From positions 1-20,915 of the forward strand of contig JAEEGU010000086.1 of assembly GCA_016280485.1 (NCBI GenBank): DNA of 20,915 nt, read 5' to 3'. Numbering within the stretch: position 1 is the first letter of the stretch; the number at the start of each line of letters is the position of its first letter. Below the pieces are notes generated by a model. The model ran no database searches, was not told the origin of the DNA, and saw nothing but the letters and a program-made list of their open reading frames with translations. Positions 1-6,274 of the stretch are shown one piece after another. The DNA comes from Bacillota bacterium. Lineage in GTDB: Bacteria; Bacillota; Clostridia; Peptostreptococcales; Anaerovoracaceae. The position numbers and the translations under genes were made by a program.

Positions 1-52
1 ATATCAGACCACAACCCTCTACGACCAGGTTGACCAAAGCCATCACATTCAT
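1..52 (-). CDS. Possible partial ORF at window edge (unknown)
   Basis: An ATG at 50-52 opens a frame that reads MNVMALVNLVVEGCGLI and runs off the left edge of the window. It is preceded by AAGGA at a 6-base spacing, which is a reasonable ribosome binding site, and its ATG overlaps the TGA of a tiny upstream ORF (ATGA), a typical translational coupling pattern. Only 17 codons are visible, so no family can be named. It could equally be a chance open frame downstream of thrS. Confidence 0.3.
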   Translation of the reverse strand, partial: MNVMALVNLVVEGCGLI

Positions 53-99
53 TTCAATTCCTTTTCAAGTTTCTCAATCTCTTCATCCGTAAGAGGCAT
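49..99 (-). CDS. Possible 16-residue ORF downstream of thrS
   Basis: A short frame on the minus strand reads MPLTDEEIEKLEKELK and stops with TGA at 49-51, overlapping the next ATG by four bases. The frame stays open upstream to a TAG at 142-144 without a convincing start, so the coding part could be slightly longer if a non-ATG start is used. The charged, helix-forming composition resembles the C-terminus of many small proteins, but nothing identifies it. It could be a real small gene, an uncoupled remnant or noise. Confidence 0.2.
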   Translation of the reverse strand: MPLTDEEIEKLEKELK

Positions 100-145
100 A
101 GGTTCCAAACATTGGTTTACCTCTGATGTGTTAAATATGAGCTAA

Positions 146-1891
146 TTAGTTAGCCTTGTCTGCGATTTCCTTTAAGAGCTTTTCGATAAATGCGTCTATA
201 GTCATTGTACCGAGTTCGCCTGCCTTGCTGGAGCGAACGGAGAGAGTCTTGTTCTCTGCTTCCTGCTCGCCGATAACACAGATGTAATTGTCACGCATGT
301 TGCGCGCTTCTCTGAGCTTGTAGCCGAGTTTTTCGTTACGATCGTCGAGTACGACTCTTAAGCCCTTTTCCTCAAGCTTCTTTTTAACTTCCTCTGCAAA
401 CGGTGCAAACTTTTCCGTTACTGTAAGGAGCTTTACCTGTACAGGCGCAAGCCAGAGTGGGAACTTACCTGCAGTGTGCTCTGTGAGTACGCCGATAAAT
501 CTTTCGATGGAACCGAATACTACTCTGTGGATCATGACAGGAGTGTGCTTCTGTCCGTCGGAGCCTGTGTATTCGATATTAAATCTGCCCGGCAGCTGAT
601 AGTCGAGCTGGATTGTACCGCACTGCCATGTACGGCCGAGGGAGTCCTTGAGCTGGAAGTCGAGCTTAGGACCGTAGAACGCGCCGTCTCCCGGATTGAT
701 TGTATACTCTTTACCGATGGAAGTGATGGCATCTGCAAGTGCTGCCTCTGCCTTTTTCCAGTCCTCCTCCGAACCGATATGGTCATCCGGCATTGTCGAA
801 AGGAAGATTGTATATTCCATTCCGAACATGTTGTAAACCTGGTCGAAGAGCTGTGCAATGCGGGTTACTTCGTCCTTTATCTGCTCCTTTGCGAGCAGGA
901 TGTGTGCATCGTCCTGAGTGAAGCAGCGTACGCGGAACATGCCGTGAAGTGCACCGGAAAGCTCGTGTCTGTGAACGAGACCGAGCTCGCCGTAACGAAG
1001 CGGCAGGTCGCGGTATGAACGTGGCTCGAGATCATATACAAGGATTGAGCCAGGGCAGTTCATAGGCTTGATTGCGTAGTCTTCTTCGTCGATGACTGTT
1101 GTATACATATTCTCTTTGTAGTGATCCCAGTGACCGGAGGTCTCCCAAAGAGTTCTCTTCATAATCTGTGGTGTGGAGATTTCAACATAGCCCCACTCCT
1201 TGTGGATTTCGCGCCAGAAATCGATGAGGGCATTTCTTAAGATCATGCCGTTTGGCAGATAGAATGGGAAGCCCGGTGCCTCGTCTCTGAATGCGAAAAG
1301 GTTCATTTCCTTGCCGATCTTGCGATGGTCGCGCTTCTTAGCCTCTTCGAGCATGTTGACATAGTTGTCGAGCTCTTCCTGGCTAGGGAATGCTGTAGCA
1401 TAGAGTCTCTGAAGCATCTGGCGGTTAGAATCGCCTCTCCAGTAAGCGCCCGCAACGGACATGATTTTGAATGCCTTGATGTATCCTGTGGAAGGCATGT
1501 GCGGACCTGCGCAGAGGTCTGTGAAATCGCCCTGCTTGTAGAATGAAATGATTGCGTCCTCAGGAAGGTCGTTAATGAGCTCTACCTTGTACGGCTCGCC
1601 TGCTTCCTCTGCCCACTTTAAGGCCTCTGCTCTAGGCAGTTCGAATCTTTCGAGAGGATAGTTTGCCTGCACGATTTTCTTCATTTCCTTTTGAATTTTT
1701 GGGAAATCTTCTTCGGTGAATCTGTGCTCAAGATCGATATCATAGTAGAAACCGTTTTCGATGGCAGGACCGATAGCAAGCTTTGCTTCCGGCCAGATGT
1801 GCTTGATAGCCTGTGCCATTACGTGAGACGCAGTGTGTCTAAAGTCGTGTCTTACTTTTTCGTCCTCAAAATTAATCTTTTCAATTGCCAT
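146..1891 (-). CDS. thrS: Threonyl-tRNA synthetase lacking the TGS domain
   Basis: Class II aminoacyl-tRNA synthetase that charges tRNA-Thr in the cytoplasm. The 581-residue protein begins directly with the editing domain: the HxxxH motif is at residues 19-23 and the DLCAGPH editing motif at about 125-131. The catalytic core follows, with the zinc-ligand MNCPG motif (Cys279), the motif 2 region ending QDDAH (His330) and a motif 3 region VVFGSIERF. The C-terminal anticodon-binding domain ends the protein. Typical ThrRS is about 640 residues with an N-terminal TGS domain, which is absent here; the first residues MAIEKINFEDE leave no room for it. The start is supported by AGGAG about 12 bases upstream of the ATG. 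The gene has its own promoter (1994-2022) and a leader of roughly 95 bases. I see no T-box signature in that leader, although T-boxes are common ahead of Firmicute thrS genes. Confidence 0.97.
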   Translation of the reverse strand: MAIEKINFEDEKVRHDFRHTASHVMAQAIKHIWPEAKLAIGPAIENGFYYDIDLEHRFTEEDFPKIQKEMKKIVQANYPLERFELPRAEALKWAEEAGEPYKVELINDLPEDAIISFYKQGDFTDLCAGPHMPSTGYIKAFKIMSVAGAYWRGDSNRQMLQRLYATAFPSQEELDNYVNMLEEAKKRDHRKIGKEMNLFAFRDEAPGFPFYLPNGMILRNALIDFWREIHKEWGYVEISTPQIMKRTLWETSGHWDHYKENMYTTVIDEEDYAIKPMNCPGSILVYDLEPRSYRDLPLRYGELGLVHRHELSGALHGMFRVRCFTQDDAHILLAKEQIKDEVTRIAQLFDQVYNMFGMEYTIFLSTMPDDHIGSEEDWKKAEAALADAITSIGKEYTINPGDGAFYGPKLDFQLKDSLGRTWQCGTIQLDYQLPGRFNIEYTGSDGQKHTPVMIHRVVFGSIERFIGVLTEHTAGKFPLWLAPVQVKLLTVTEKFAPFAEEVKKKLEEKGLRVVLDDRNEKLGYKLREARNMRDNYICVIGEQEAENKTLSVRSSKAGELGTMTIDAFIEKLLKEIADKAN

Positions 1892-1993
1892 TTTGTGTTC
1901 TCTCCTGTTTTGTTCTGTGATTTATTTTAGAGTTTTTGTAACTAATGCCTGATGGGTAATGCCTATACTCCTCGCATCATACCCTATCTATCC

Positions 1994-2022
1994 ATTTTAT
2001 AGTAAAGCACCCGAAAAGTCAA
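1994..2022 (-). promoter_or_regulatory. Probable thrS promoter overlapping a terminator stem
   Basis: On the minus strand TTGACT (2017-2022) and TAAAAT (1994-1999) are separated by exactly 17 bases, close to the sigma-A consensus. The -35 hexamer lies in the loop and 3' arm of the terminator hairpin at 2010-2032. The predicted start near 1987 gives a leader of about 95 bases. That leader contains the octamer AGGCATTA twice (1943-1950 and 1957-1964 on the complementary strand), 14 bases apart. A second -10-like TATGAT lies at 1976-1981 with a poorer spacer. Confidence 0.6.
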
Positions 2023-2032
2023 ACTTTTCGGG
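2010..2032 (-). terminator. Terminator of the Tad-like operon
   Basis: A perfect 10-bp inverted repeat, CCCGAAAAGT / ACTTTTCGGG with a 3-base loop, lies 30 bases past the stop codon of the last Tad-like gene. On the minus strand it is followed by TGCTTT, a weak T tract, so termination may be incomplete and some read-through into thrS is possible. The stem is symmetric and could also work on the plus strand. Confidence 0.65.
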
Positions 2033-2061
2033 CGTCTTTAGATGGGATTTATGTGAAGATT

Positions 2062-2613
2062 TTAGTAAGGCAGCACAAGCTCATAGGTTGATACTCTGCA
2101 AAGGCTTGTAACCTCAATTCCGGCTAAGCGGAATAAATCTGCTGTTTCAAGGTACAGGCATACCGTTACGGAGTGCGGCGCACCGGCATTTAATGCCGGC
2201 AGCGCGGGCAAAGCTGCCGCGGGCAGGTTTGCCGCGCGGGGCCCGGGGCCGGATGCCCCGGGCGGCGCCGCGCCTTTTCCGGCATAAGACACCGTACAGT
2301 CATAGCGCCAAACCCCTGTGTCGTCATTAGCAACCAGGGTAAGGAAAGCCTCATTTACCGGTACCCTTGAATTTTTAACAAGATAATTTTCAAAGGATGA
2401 AATCGCGGAGCTGACCGCGGAATCGCGGTCAAAGGCGAGGCGGCCGTCGGCGTAGGCCGACGGATCAAGCGAAAGCGCCGCCGCAGCGGCGCATTCGCTT
2501 GCGGCCTCCTTGAGGCCCGCCGCCTCGTCCCCATAGCGCAGAGCGTCCCCACTAAAGCAAAATATCATGGAGCCAATAAGAGCCAGACCGATAAAAACAA
2601 TCAGCGGCTTCAT
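2062..2613 (-). CDS. TadE/F-like single-pass membrane protein with Pro/Ala-rich insert
   Basis: The 183-residue product begins MKPLIVFIGLALIGSMIFCF, a short basic end and one hydrophobic helix, followed by a soluble extracytoplasmic-type domain. This layout fits TadE/TadF-like minor pilins, and it is the last gene of the Tad-like operon. A block rich in Gly, Ala and Pro (about residues 110-145) interrupts the domain and is encoded by very GC-rich DNA full of inverted repeats. The start at 2611-2613 is chosen because GGGAGG lies 8 bases upstream. A longer frame opens at a TTG (2655), but it overlaps the upstream gene without a binding site. The preceding gene ends one base before this ATG, so translation is probably coupled. 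The family assignment is inferred from architecture and context; no signature motif is visible. Confidence 0.65.
   Translation of the reverse strand: MKPLIVFIGLALIGSMIFCFSGDALRYGDEAAGLKEAASECAAAAALSLDPSAYADGRLAFDRDSAVSSAISSFENYLVKNSRVPVNEAFLTLVANDDTGVWRYDCTVSYAGKGAAPPGASGPGPRAANLPAAALPALPALNAGAPHSVTVCLYLETADLFRLAGIEVTSLCRVSTYELVLPY
2183..2500. repeat. Cluster of strong inverted repeats inside a coding region
   Basis: Within the last Tad-like gene I find a series of hairpins. CCGGCATT/AATGCCGG is at 2183-2199 with a 1-base loop. GGCAGC/GCTGCC is at 2198-2218. GCCCGGGGC/GCCCCGGGC is at 2241-2263 with a 5-base loop. GACCGCG/CGCGGTC is at 2413-2430 with a 4-base loop. CCGTCGGC/GCCGACGG is at 2444-2463 with a 4-base loop. 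The longest has 15-bp arms at 2467-2500 with one mismatch and a 4-base loop. All lie in frame in coding sequence, and local GC is well above the surrounding genes. Confidence 0.85.
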
Positions 2614-2614
2614 C

Positions 2615-3028
2615 CTAATATCCTCCCAGATATTCACTCGTAGTGAAGCTGTCAATCACATAAGTAATCTCGTTTTTTTCTTCACCTATACCCATAAACC
2701 TTGCGCCTGCCATCGTGCCGGGCAGCTTTACGCGCACGGTGTAATCAATACGGTTTTCTTCATCATATCGCCCCACGCTGCCCGCCGCATTTGCAGCCTC
2801 AACCAAGACACTGCCGGGATCAAGAGAAAGCCTTTCTTCAATATCGTTAGCAAGGCTCCTCCTAAGCTCCGCGGAAAAGCCTCCCTCCATACGTGCAATT
2901 TCCTTTGCCGAATAAACCAGGTTTCGCACCGTTTCGAGTTCCTCTCCGCTTTTAAAATCCGCAGCAAACTGCATTATAAAAACCGTAAGCAGGGGCAGAA
3001 TCCCCATCATTACAATCAATTCCTTCAT
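2615..3028 (-). CDS. TadE-like single-pass membrane protein
   Basis: The 137-residue protein starts MKELIVMMGILPLLTVFIMQ, one N-terminal membrane helix, followed by an amphipathic helical stretch (about residues 25-60) and a beta-rich C-terminal half ending in TSEYLGGY. This is the usual shape of TadE-type minor pilins or pseudopilins, and the neighbours are Tad components. I place the start at ATG 3026-3028, preceded by AAGGG. An upstream TTG in the same frame would add eight residues of charged sequence before the helix and is unlikely. The gene lies 8 bases after the 49-residue peptide gene, and its stop is 1 base before the next start. No prepilin cleavage motif (G/A followed by xxxxE at the helix start) is visible. 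The TadE-like name rests on architecture and operon context. Confidence 0.65.
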   Translation of the reverse strand: MKELIVMMGILPLLTVFIMQFAADFKSGEELETVRNLVYSAKEIARMEGGFSAELRRSLANDIEERLSLDPGSVLVEAANAAGSVGRYDEENRIDYTVRVKLPGTMAGARFMGIGEEKNEITYVIDSFTTSEYLGGY

Positions 3029-3036
3029 CTTTTCCC

Positions 3037-3186
3037 TTACTTTCCAAAGCAATCCCGCGCCGTAAGTCCGTCCTGCCAGACCTCGCTCATCACCGACATC
3101 ATGCTGCCGTCATCAGCACCGGCAATCAGCCCGTAAATAAAAACGCCGAGCGCTATGCTTGCAACCAAAACAATACATTCCTTCAT
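3037..3186 (-). CDS. 49-residue pilin-like membrane peptide
   Basis: This small gene was found by translating the gap between neighbours. The product starts MKECIVLVASIALGVFIYGL, a hydrophobic helix, then an acidic and mixed tail ending TARDCFGK. The N-terminus closely resembles that of the 46-residue peptide encoded just upstream (shared MK..IVL..SIALGV), which argues that both are real and paralogous. Its ATG begins two bases after the stop of that gene (TAGAAATG), so it is probably translated by coupling; the nearest AAGG is far upstream. Flp-type pilins of Tad systems are of similar size, but this peptide lacks a separate leader and the GxxxxEY processing motif. It could instead be a small structural or regulatory membrane subunit. 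Confidence 0.6.
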   Translation of the reverse strand: MKECIVLVASIALGVFIYGLIAGADDGSMMSVMSEVWQDGLTARDCFGK

Positions 3187-3188
3187 TT

Positions 3189-3329
3189 CTAAAGCGCACC
3201 CTTCATATTATTAATCTGCCCCACAGCAGTTGCTACGATATCCGCAGCCTGTGTCTTTAACCCTACTATAAGCATGGCAATCGCAACTCCGAGTGCAATG
3301 CTTGATATAAGCACAATAATCTGTTTCAT
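3189..3329 (-). CDS. 46-residue Flp-like membrane peptide
   Basis: The product is 46 residues, starting MKQIIVLISSIALGVAIAML with one hydrophobic helix (about residues 4-24) followed by a short tail ending INNMKGAL. An excellent ribosome binding site, AGGAGGAG, lies just before the ATG, so this is very likely a translated gene despite its size. It sits directly after the TadC-like gene, where Flp pilin or minor pilin genes are often found. The size fits an Flp/type IVb pilin, but no processing site of the G-xxxxEY type is present and no leader precedes the helix. The strong binding site suggests high expression relative to its neighbours, as expected for a major subunit; that is inference. 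Confidence 0.7.
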   Translation of the reverse strand: MKQIIVLISSIALGVAIAMLIVGLKTQAADIVATAVGQINNMKGAL

Positions 3330-3338
3330 TTTCTCCTC

Positions 3339-3998
3339 CTAACCGAATATATCCAAAAGCATTTCTTTCTGCTCGAGGAAATATCCCACATATACAAAAT
3401 TAATAAGAACCAGCATCACATTTAATATCGCAGGAATATAGACAAGGTCGCTGATAATCTCGTCTCTGCGCTTTACCGCTGTTTCGCGCGACCGCAGTAT
3501 GCTCTTTTGAAATGTGACAATTGTATCGTGCAGACTCTCTCTTTCCGTCCTGTCCCACTCCGCCAGAATCGCCACATATTCCTGAAGCAGCGGCAAATCC
3601 TCATATTCGCACGCAGCAGCCTTTGCTTCCCCTGTTTTCCCAAGCCTTAGCGCCGCAAGCATGCGCATATATACAGGCTCGAGTGCTCCGCCACGCTGTG
3701 ACAGCCTCGCAAGCACCATATCGCCCGTGAGCCCCGCATCCTCTCCGACGCTTAACAGATTTCTCACAATTGAAAGGCCCTCGTACACCTCTTCCTGCAC
3801 CTTTGCGGTTTTTATTCTCCTAAGCGTCTTTGACTCCGCCGCGCTCTCCCTCAAAGTCAAGGCTGCAGCCTTTGCCTTTAGCGGCACGTTTCTCCTTAGC
3901 CTTTTAAGCTCCTCTTCTTTCCCCCGAAAGCATCCGAAGGTCGCGAGTGAAAGCGCCAGCCCGGCCTCAAAGATGAAATAAATAATATTGCCGTTCAT
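3339..3998 (-). CDS. TadC-like membrane protein (short, divergent)
   Basis: The 219-residue protein has an N-terminal membrane helix (about residues 5-23), a long helical soluble part (25-180) and a second membrane helix near the C-terminus (about 186-207). In Tad systems the ATPase gene is followed by tadB and tadC, whose products form the inner-membrane platform with T2SF domains. Position and topology suggest a TadC counterpart. Typical TadC is about 300 residues with more membrane segments, so this is either a reduced form or a different platform subunit. Its N-terminus shares a Y..FEAG..L motif with the adjacent TadB-like protein. The start is supported by AGGGGG a few bases upstream; the gene lies 9 bases after the TadB-like stop. 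Confidence 0.6.
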   Translation of the reverse strand: MNGNIIYFIFEAGLALSLATFGCFRGKEEELKRLRRNVPLKAKAAALTLRESAAESKTLRRIKTAKVQEEVYEGLSIVRNLLSVGEDAGLTGDMVLARLSQRGGALEPVYMRMLAALRLGKTGEAKAAACEYEDLPLLQEYVAILAEWDRTERESLHDTIVTFQKSILRSRETAVKRRDEIISDLVYIPAILNVMLVLINFVYVGYFLEQKEMLLDIFG

Positions 3999-4007
3999 TT
4001 TATCCCC

Positions 4008-4949
4008 CTAATAATCAAACTGTACATGCCGTAGCAAAGACATAATCAGCAAATTGGCAATGAAAAGAAACACTATCGCGAAAAACAGCACAAGCCCTGA
4101 TTGCGTGTGAAACTGATTCTCAAGTATTGCAGTCGTCCTCACGCCCAAAAGCGAGGTCGAAAAAAAGAGCGTAACAAGGTACGAAACCGGCACCATCAAA
4201 AGCACAATTCTGCCCGCCTCACCGTTCAGCCTGCGCCTCTGCTCCGCAAGGCTCCGTGCTTCCCGAAGCTGCATCATCACATCCGAAAGCGACGCCGTTA
4301 TATCGGTCCCCTCCGCCGCTGCAATGCCTATCGAGAAAGCCGTCATCTGCGCCCATTTCGTCCCTACAGCATAAGCAAAATCCTCCGCACAGTCCCTCAG
4401 TTCCTGTGCATTCCCCGCTTCTCTGATTTTCGAAAGAATGTCCTCGGAAAGCCTTCTGCAATGCTTAAGACCACGTCTACCATCGCTACAGGCTATCATC
4501 TCGAGCCCACCGTCTACTTTACAGCCCGCTAAGCGATAGTCTGTCAGAAGCTCGGCTATGAAGGCTTCGCCCTCGGCAGATGCCTCGTTTCGTCGCTGCG
4601 AAAGCCGCAGCTTTAAGAATAGGAATGGCATGCTTCCCGCCATAAGAGACAAGGCAGCGACACACAAAGGTCCCATATACATTCTCAAGGCGAGAAATGC
4701 TGCAAGTGTAAACAGCACCGCAGAGATAAGAAACCACTTGCCGCCCTTCTCTTTCCCCATTGCGCCCTTTACCAGCCGGTCTGCGCGTTCAGTTATCCCA
4801 AGGACATGCTTTTTCTCAAGCCTCTTTTTAAGCCTTTTTCTCGAACGCAGGAGTTTTCCCATAAGGCGCATGCTGTCAGATACCAAAAGACAGATTCCCG
4901 CCTCAAAGCACAAATAAAGCAGCATGCTCAAAAGTAAAGCTGTTTTCAT
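4008..4949 (-). CDS. tadB: TadB-like platform protein (T2SF type)
   Basis: The 313-residue integral membrane protein has helices at about residues 4-25, 72-91, 93-112, 247-268 and 285-306. A cytoplasmic helical domain (about 127-235) lies where the T2SF domain of TadB/GspF proteins is found. It contains the typical AEGTDITASLSDVMMQLREAR stretch, comparable to the segment in T2SF proteins that describes how many subunits or turns are engaged. TadB forms the inner-membrane platform on which the TadA motor acts. The ATG overlaps the stop of the ATPase gene by four bases (ATGA) and has GGAGAG upstream, so the ATPase and platform are translationally coupled. The gene is assigned mainly from topology, the T2SF-like domain and position directly after the ATPase. 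Confidence 0.75.
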   Translation of the reverse strand: MKTALLLSMLLYLCFEAGICLLVSDSMRLMGKLLRSRKRLKKRLEKKHVLGITERADRLVKGAMGKEKGGKWFLISAVLFTLAAFLALRMYMGPLCVAALSLMAGSMPFLFLKLRLSQRRNEASAEGEAFIAELLTDYRLAGCKVDGGLEMIACSDGRRGLKHCRRLSEDILSKIREAGNAQELRDCAEDFAYAVGTKWAQMTAFSIGIAAAEGTDITASLSDVMMQLREARSLAEQRRRLNGEAGRIVLLMVPVSYLVTLFFSTSLLGVRTTAILENQFHTQSGLVLFFAIVFLFIANLLIMSLLRHVQFDY

Positions 4950-6274
4950 CTCTTACTCTCCAATCCGTAAATCGTGTACTCTTTTGTTTTTAATTTTTCT
5001 CCTGAATAAATCCAGCTTTCGCTTTCCGCATCGTAAAGGCACTCGCATTCAATCCTGATTTTTCCCTCTGCCTTGTCGGCTTCCATATGGTAAATCCCAA
5101 GCAGCTTTTTTTCCGCAAGGTTTTTCCCGGTTCCGAAATGCAGAATATACTCAAACGCAGAAGCTGCCCTTAAGGCATGATGTGCTACCGAGCCTCCGTA
5201 TACAAAGGCAATTTCGTTAGCTACATCAAAGGGAAAATCAAACGGATTTGTTATGTGAAAGGTCATCTTCATCCGCCTGCCGCCTCGCTCAGCAATTCTG
5301 AGCGCCGTATTTAGAGCTATGCCGTCCCTGGCCTCTCCAAAGCAGAAATATTGAGCGTCCGATCGCATGAGATTCTTTACGATGTTCTCCATTCTCTCGC
5401 CGTCGGCAACAATCTGCACTATGGGAGCATCGGGCATAATTTCATGAATCGGTATTTCAGGATCCGTCTCGATCAAAACTCCCTCTATCTCCGGGTCCTC
5501 ATAGCTTTGCCAGGTGGAAAGGAAGGTTGTCTTACCGCTTCTTATTTCTCCGACAAAAGCAACGGAAACGCCACGCTTTACCATCTCCTTAAAACGGTCA
5601 ATCATAGGTAAATCTATACTGCCGCGCATCGCCTGCTCCTCGAAGTTAAAACGCTTGACCACATAACGCCTGAATATGATAACATCCTCGCCGTCCTTTA
5701 CGATTCCGTTTCGAAAGGCTGTAACGCGCGTGCCGCCCGGCATATAGACCTCGTAGTAATCCCTTCCGGTTTTCTCCTTCGGACTGTTTAAAAGCAGTGC
5801 CCTCACAAGCTGGCTGCGACGCTCTTTGCTGATTGTCTGCGGCCTTTTTATCATTCTGCCGCTTCGCATGAAATAAACACGATCTCCTATGATTTTTGCA
5901 GAGCTCGATTCGCTCCACTCATCGCTGAACCATTCAGCCATCCCCGCGAGTCCCCAAAGCTCGTGATAAACAGCTTCCTCAGGGCTGCTGTACCAGTCCG
6001 GATAGTCGATATAGGAAATGCCGCTTTCCTTTAAGAAGGACCTGATTCGCGCGAGGAAATACCCCTTTTCCTCCTCATATCCCATAATCGCCTTCTTTTG
6101 CAGCTCCAAAAGATTCTCTCTTTTTTCCGCCGCCTCCCATTCCTTTTGGAACCGGCGGGCCACCGCATCGCAAAGCTCGGAAAAGCTTTCATCGCCGCGC
6201 GGCCTACGTTCCTCACCGCACAAATCGCCGCTCTCTGTTTTCCAATCGCTAAGACGAAATTCTTTCTTTGTCAT
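4946..6274 (-). CDS. tadA: TadA/CpaF-type secretion ATPase
   Basis: The 442-residue cytoplasmic motor ATPase belongs to the type II/IV secretion superfamily. The Walker A motif GEIRSGKT is at residues 242-249, and a Walker B-like FCFGEARD at 310-317 preceded by the conserved R-S-D (303-305) matches the CpaF arrangement RxxPDxxxxGExR. The residues that normally read as a GHxGSxxTTIHA histidine box are replaced by GGRRMKMTFHITNP (331-344), which keeps TFH but loses the Gly-Ser-Thr pattern. The N-terminal 120 residues are charged and helical, and the segment 150-215 corresponds to the N-terminal domain of CpaF. The ATG has AGGAG six bases upstream, placed inside the end of the preceding TadZ-like gene (26-base overlap), and the stop overlaps tadB. 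It probably powers assembly or export by the downstream platform and pilin-like proteins. Confidence 0.9.
   Translation of the reverse strand: MTKKEFRLSDWKTESGDLCGEERRPRGDESFSELCDAVARRFQKEWEAAEKRENLLELQKKAIMGYEEEKGYFLARIRSFLKESGISYIDYPDWYSSPEEAVYHELWGLAGMAEWFSDEWSESSSAKIIGDRVYFMRSGRMIKRPQTISKERRSQLVRALLLNSPKEKTGRDYYEVYMPGGTRVTAFRNGIVKDGEDVIIFRRYVVKRFNFEEQAMRGSIDLPMIDRFKEMVKRGVSVAFVGEIRSGKTTFLSTWQSYEDPEIEGVLIETDPEIPIHEIMPDAPIVQIVADGERMENIVKNLMRSDAQYFCFGEARDGIALNTALRIAERGGRRMKMTFHITNPFDFPFDVANEIAFVYGGSVAHHALRAASAFEYILHFGTGKNLAEKKLLGIYHMEADKAEGKIRIECECLYDAESESWIYSGEKLKTKEYTIYGLESKR

Noticed and set aside
476..1018. 180-residue plus-strand open frame opposite thrS
   Set aside because: It lies fully antisense to conserved ThrRS catalytic sequence, has no ribosome binding site and shows no recognisable motif; it is a codon-usage shadow.
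1892..1990. T-box riboswitch upstream of thrS
   Set aside because: The leader is only about 95 bases and lacks the conserved T-box sequence and an antiterminator/terminator pair.
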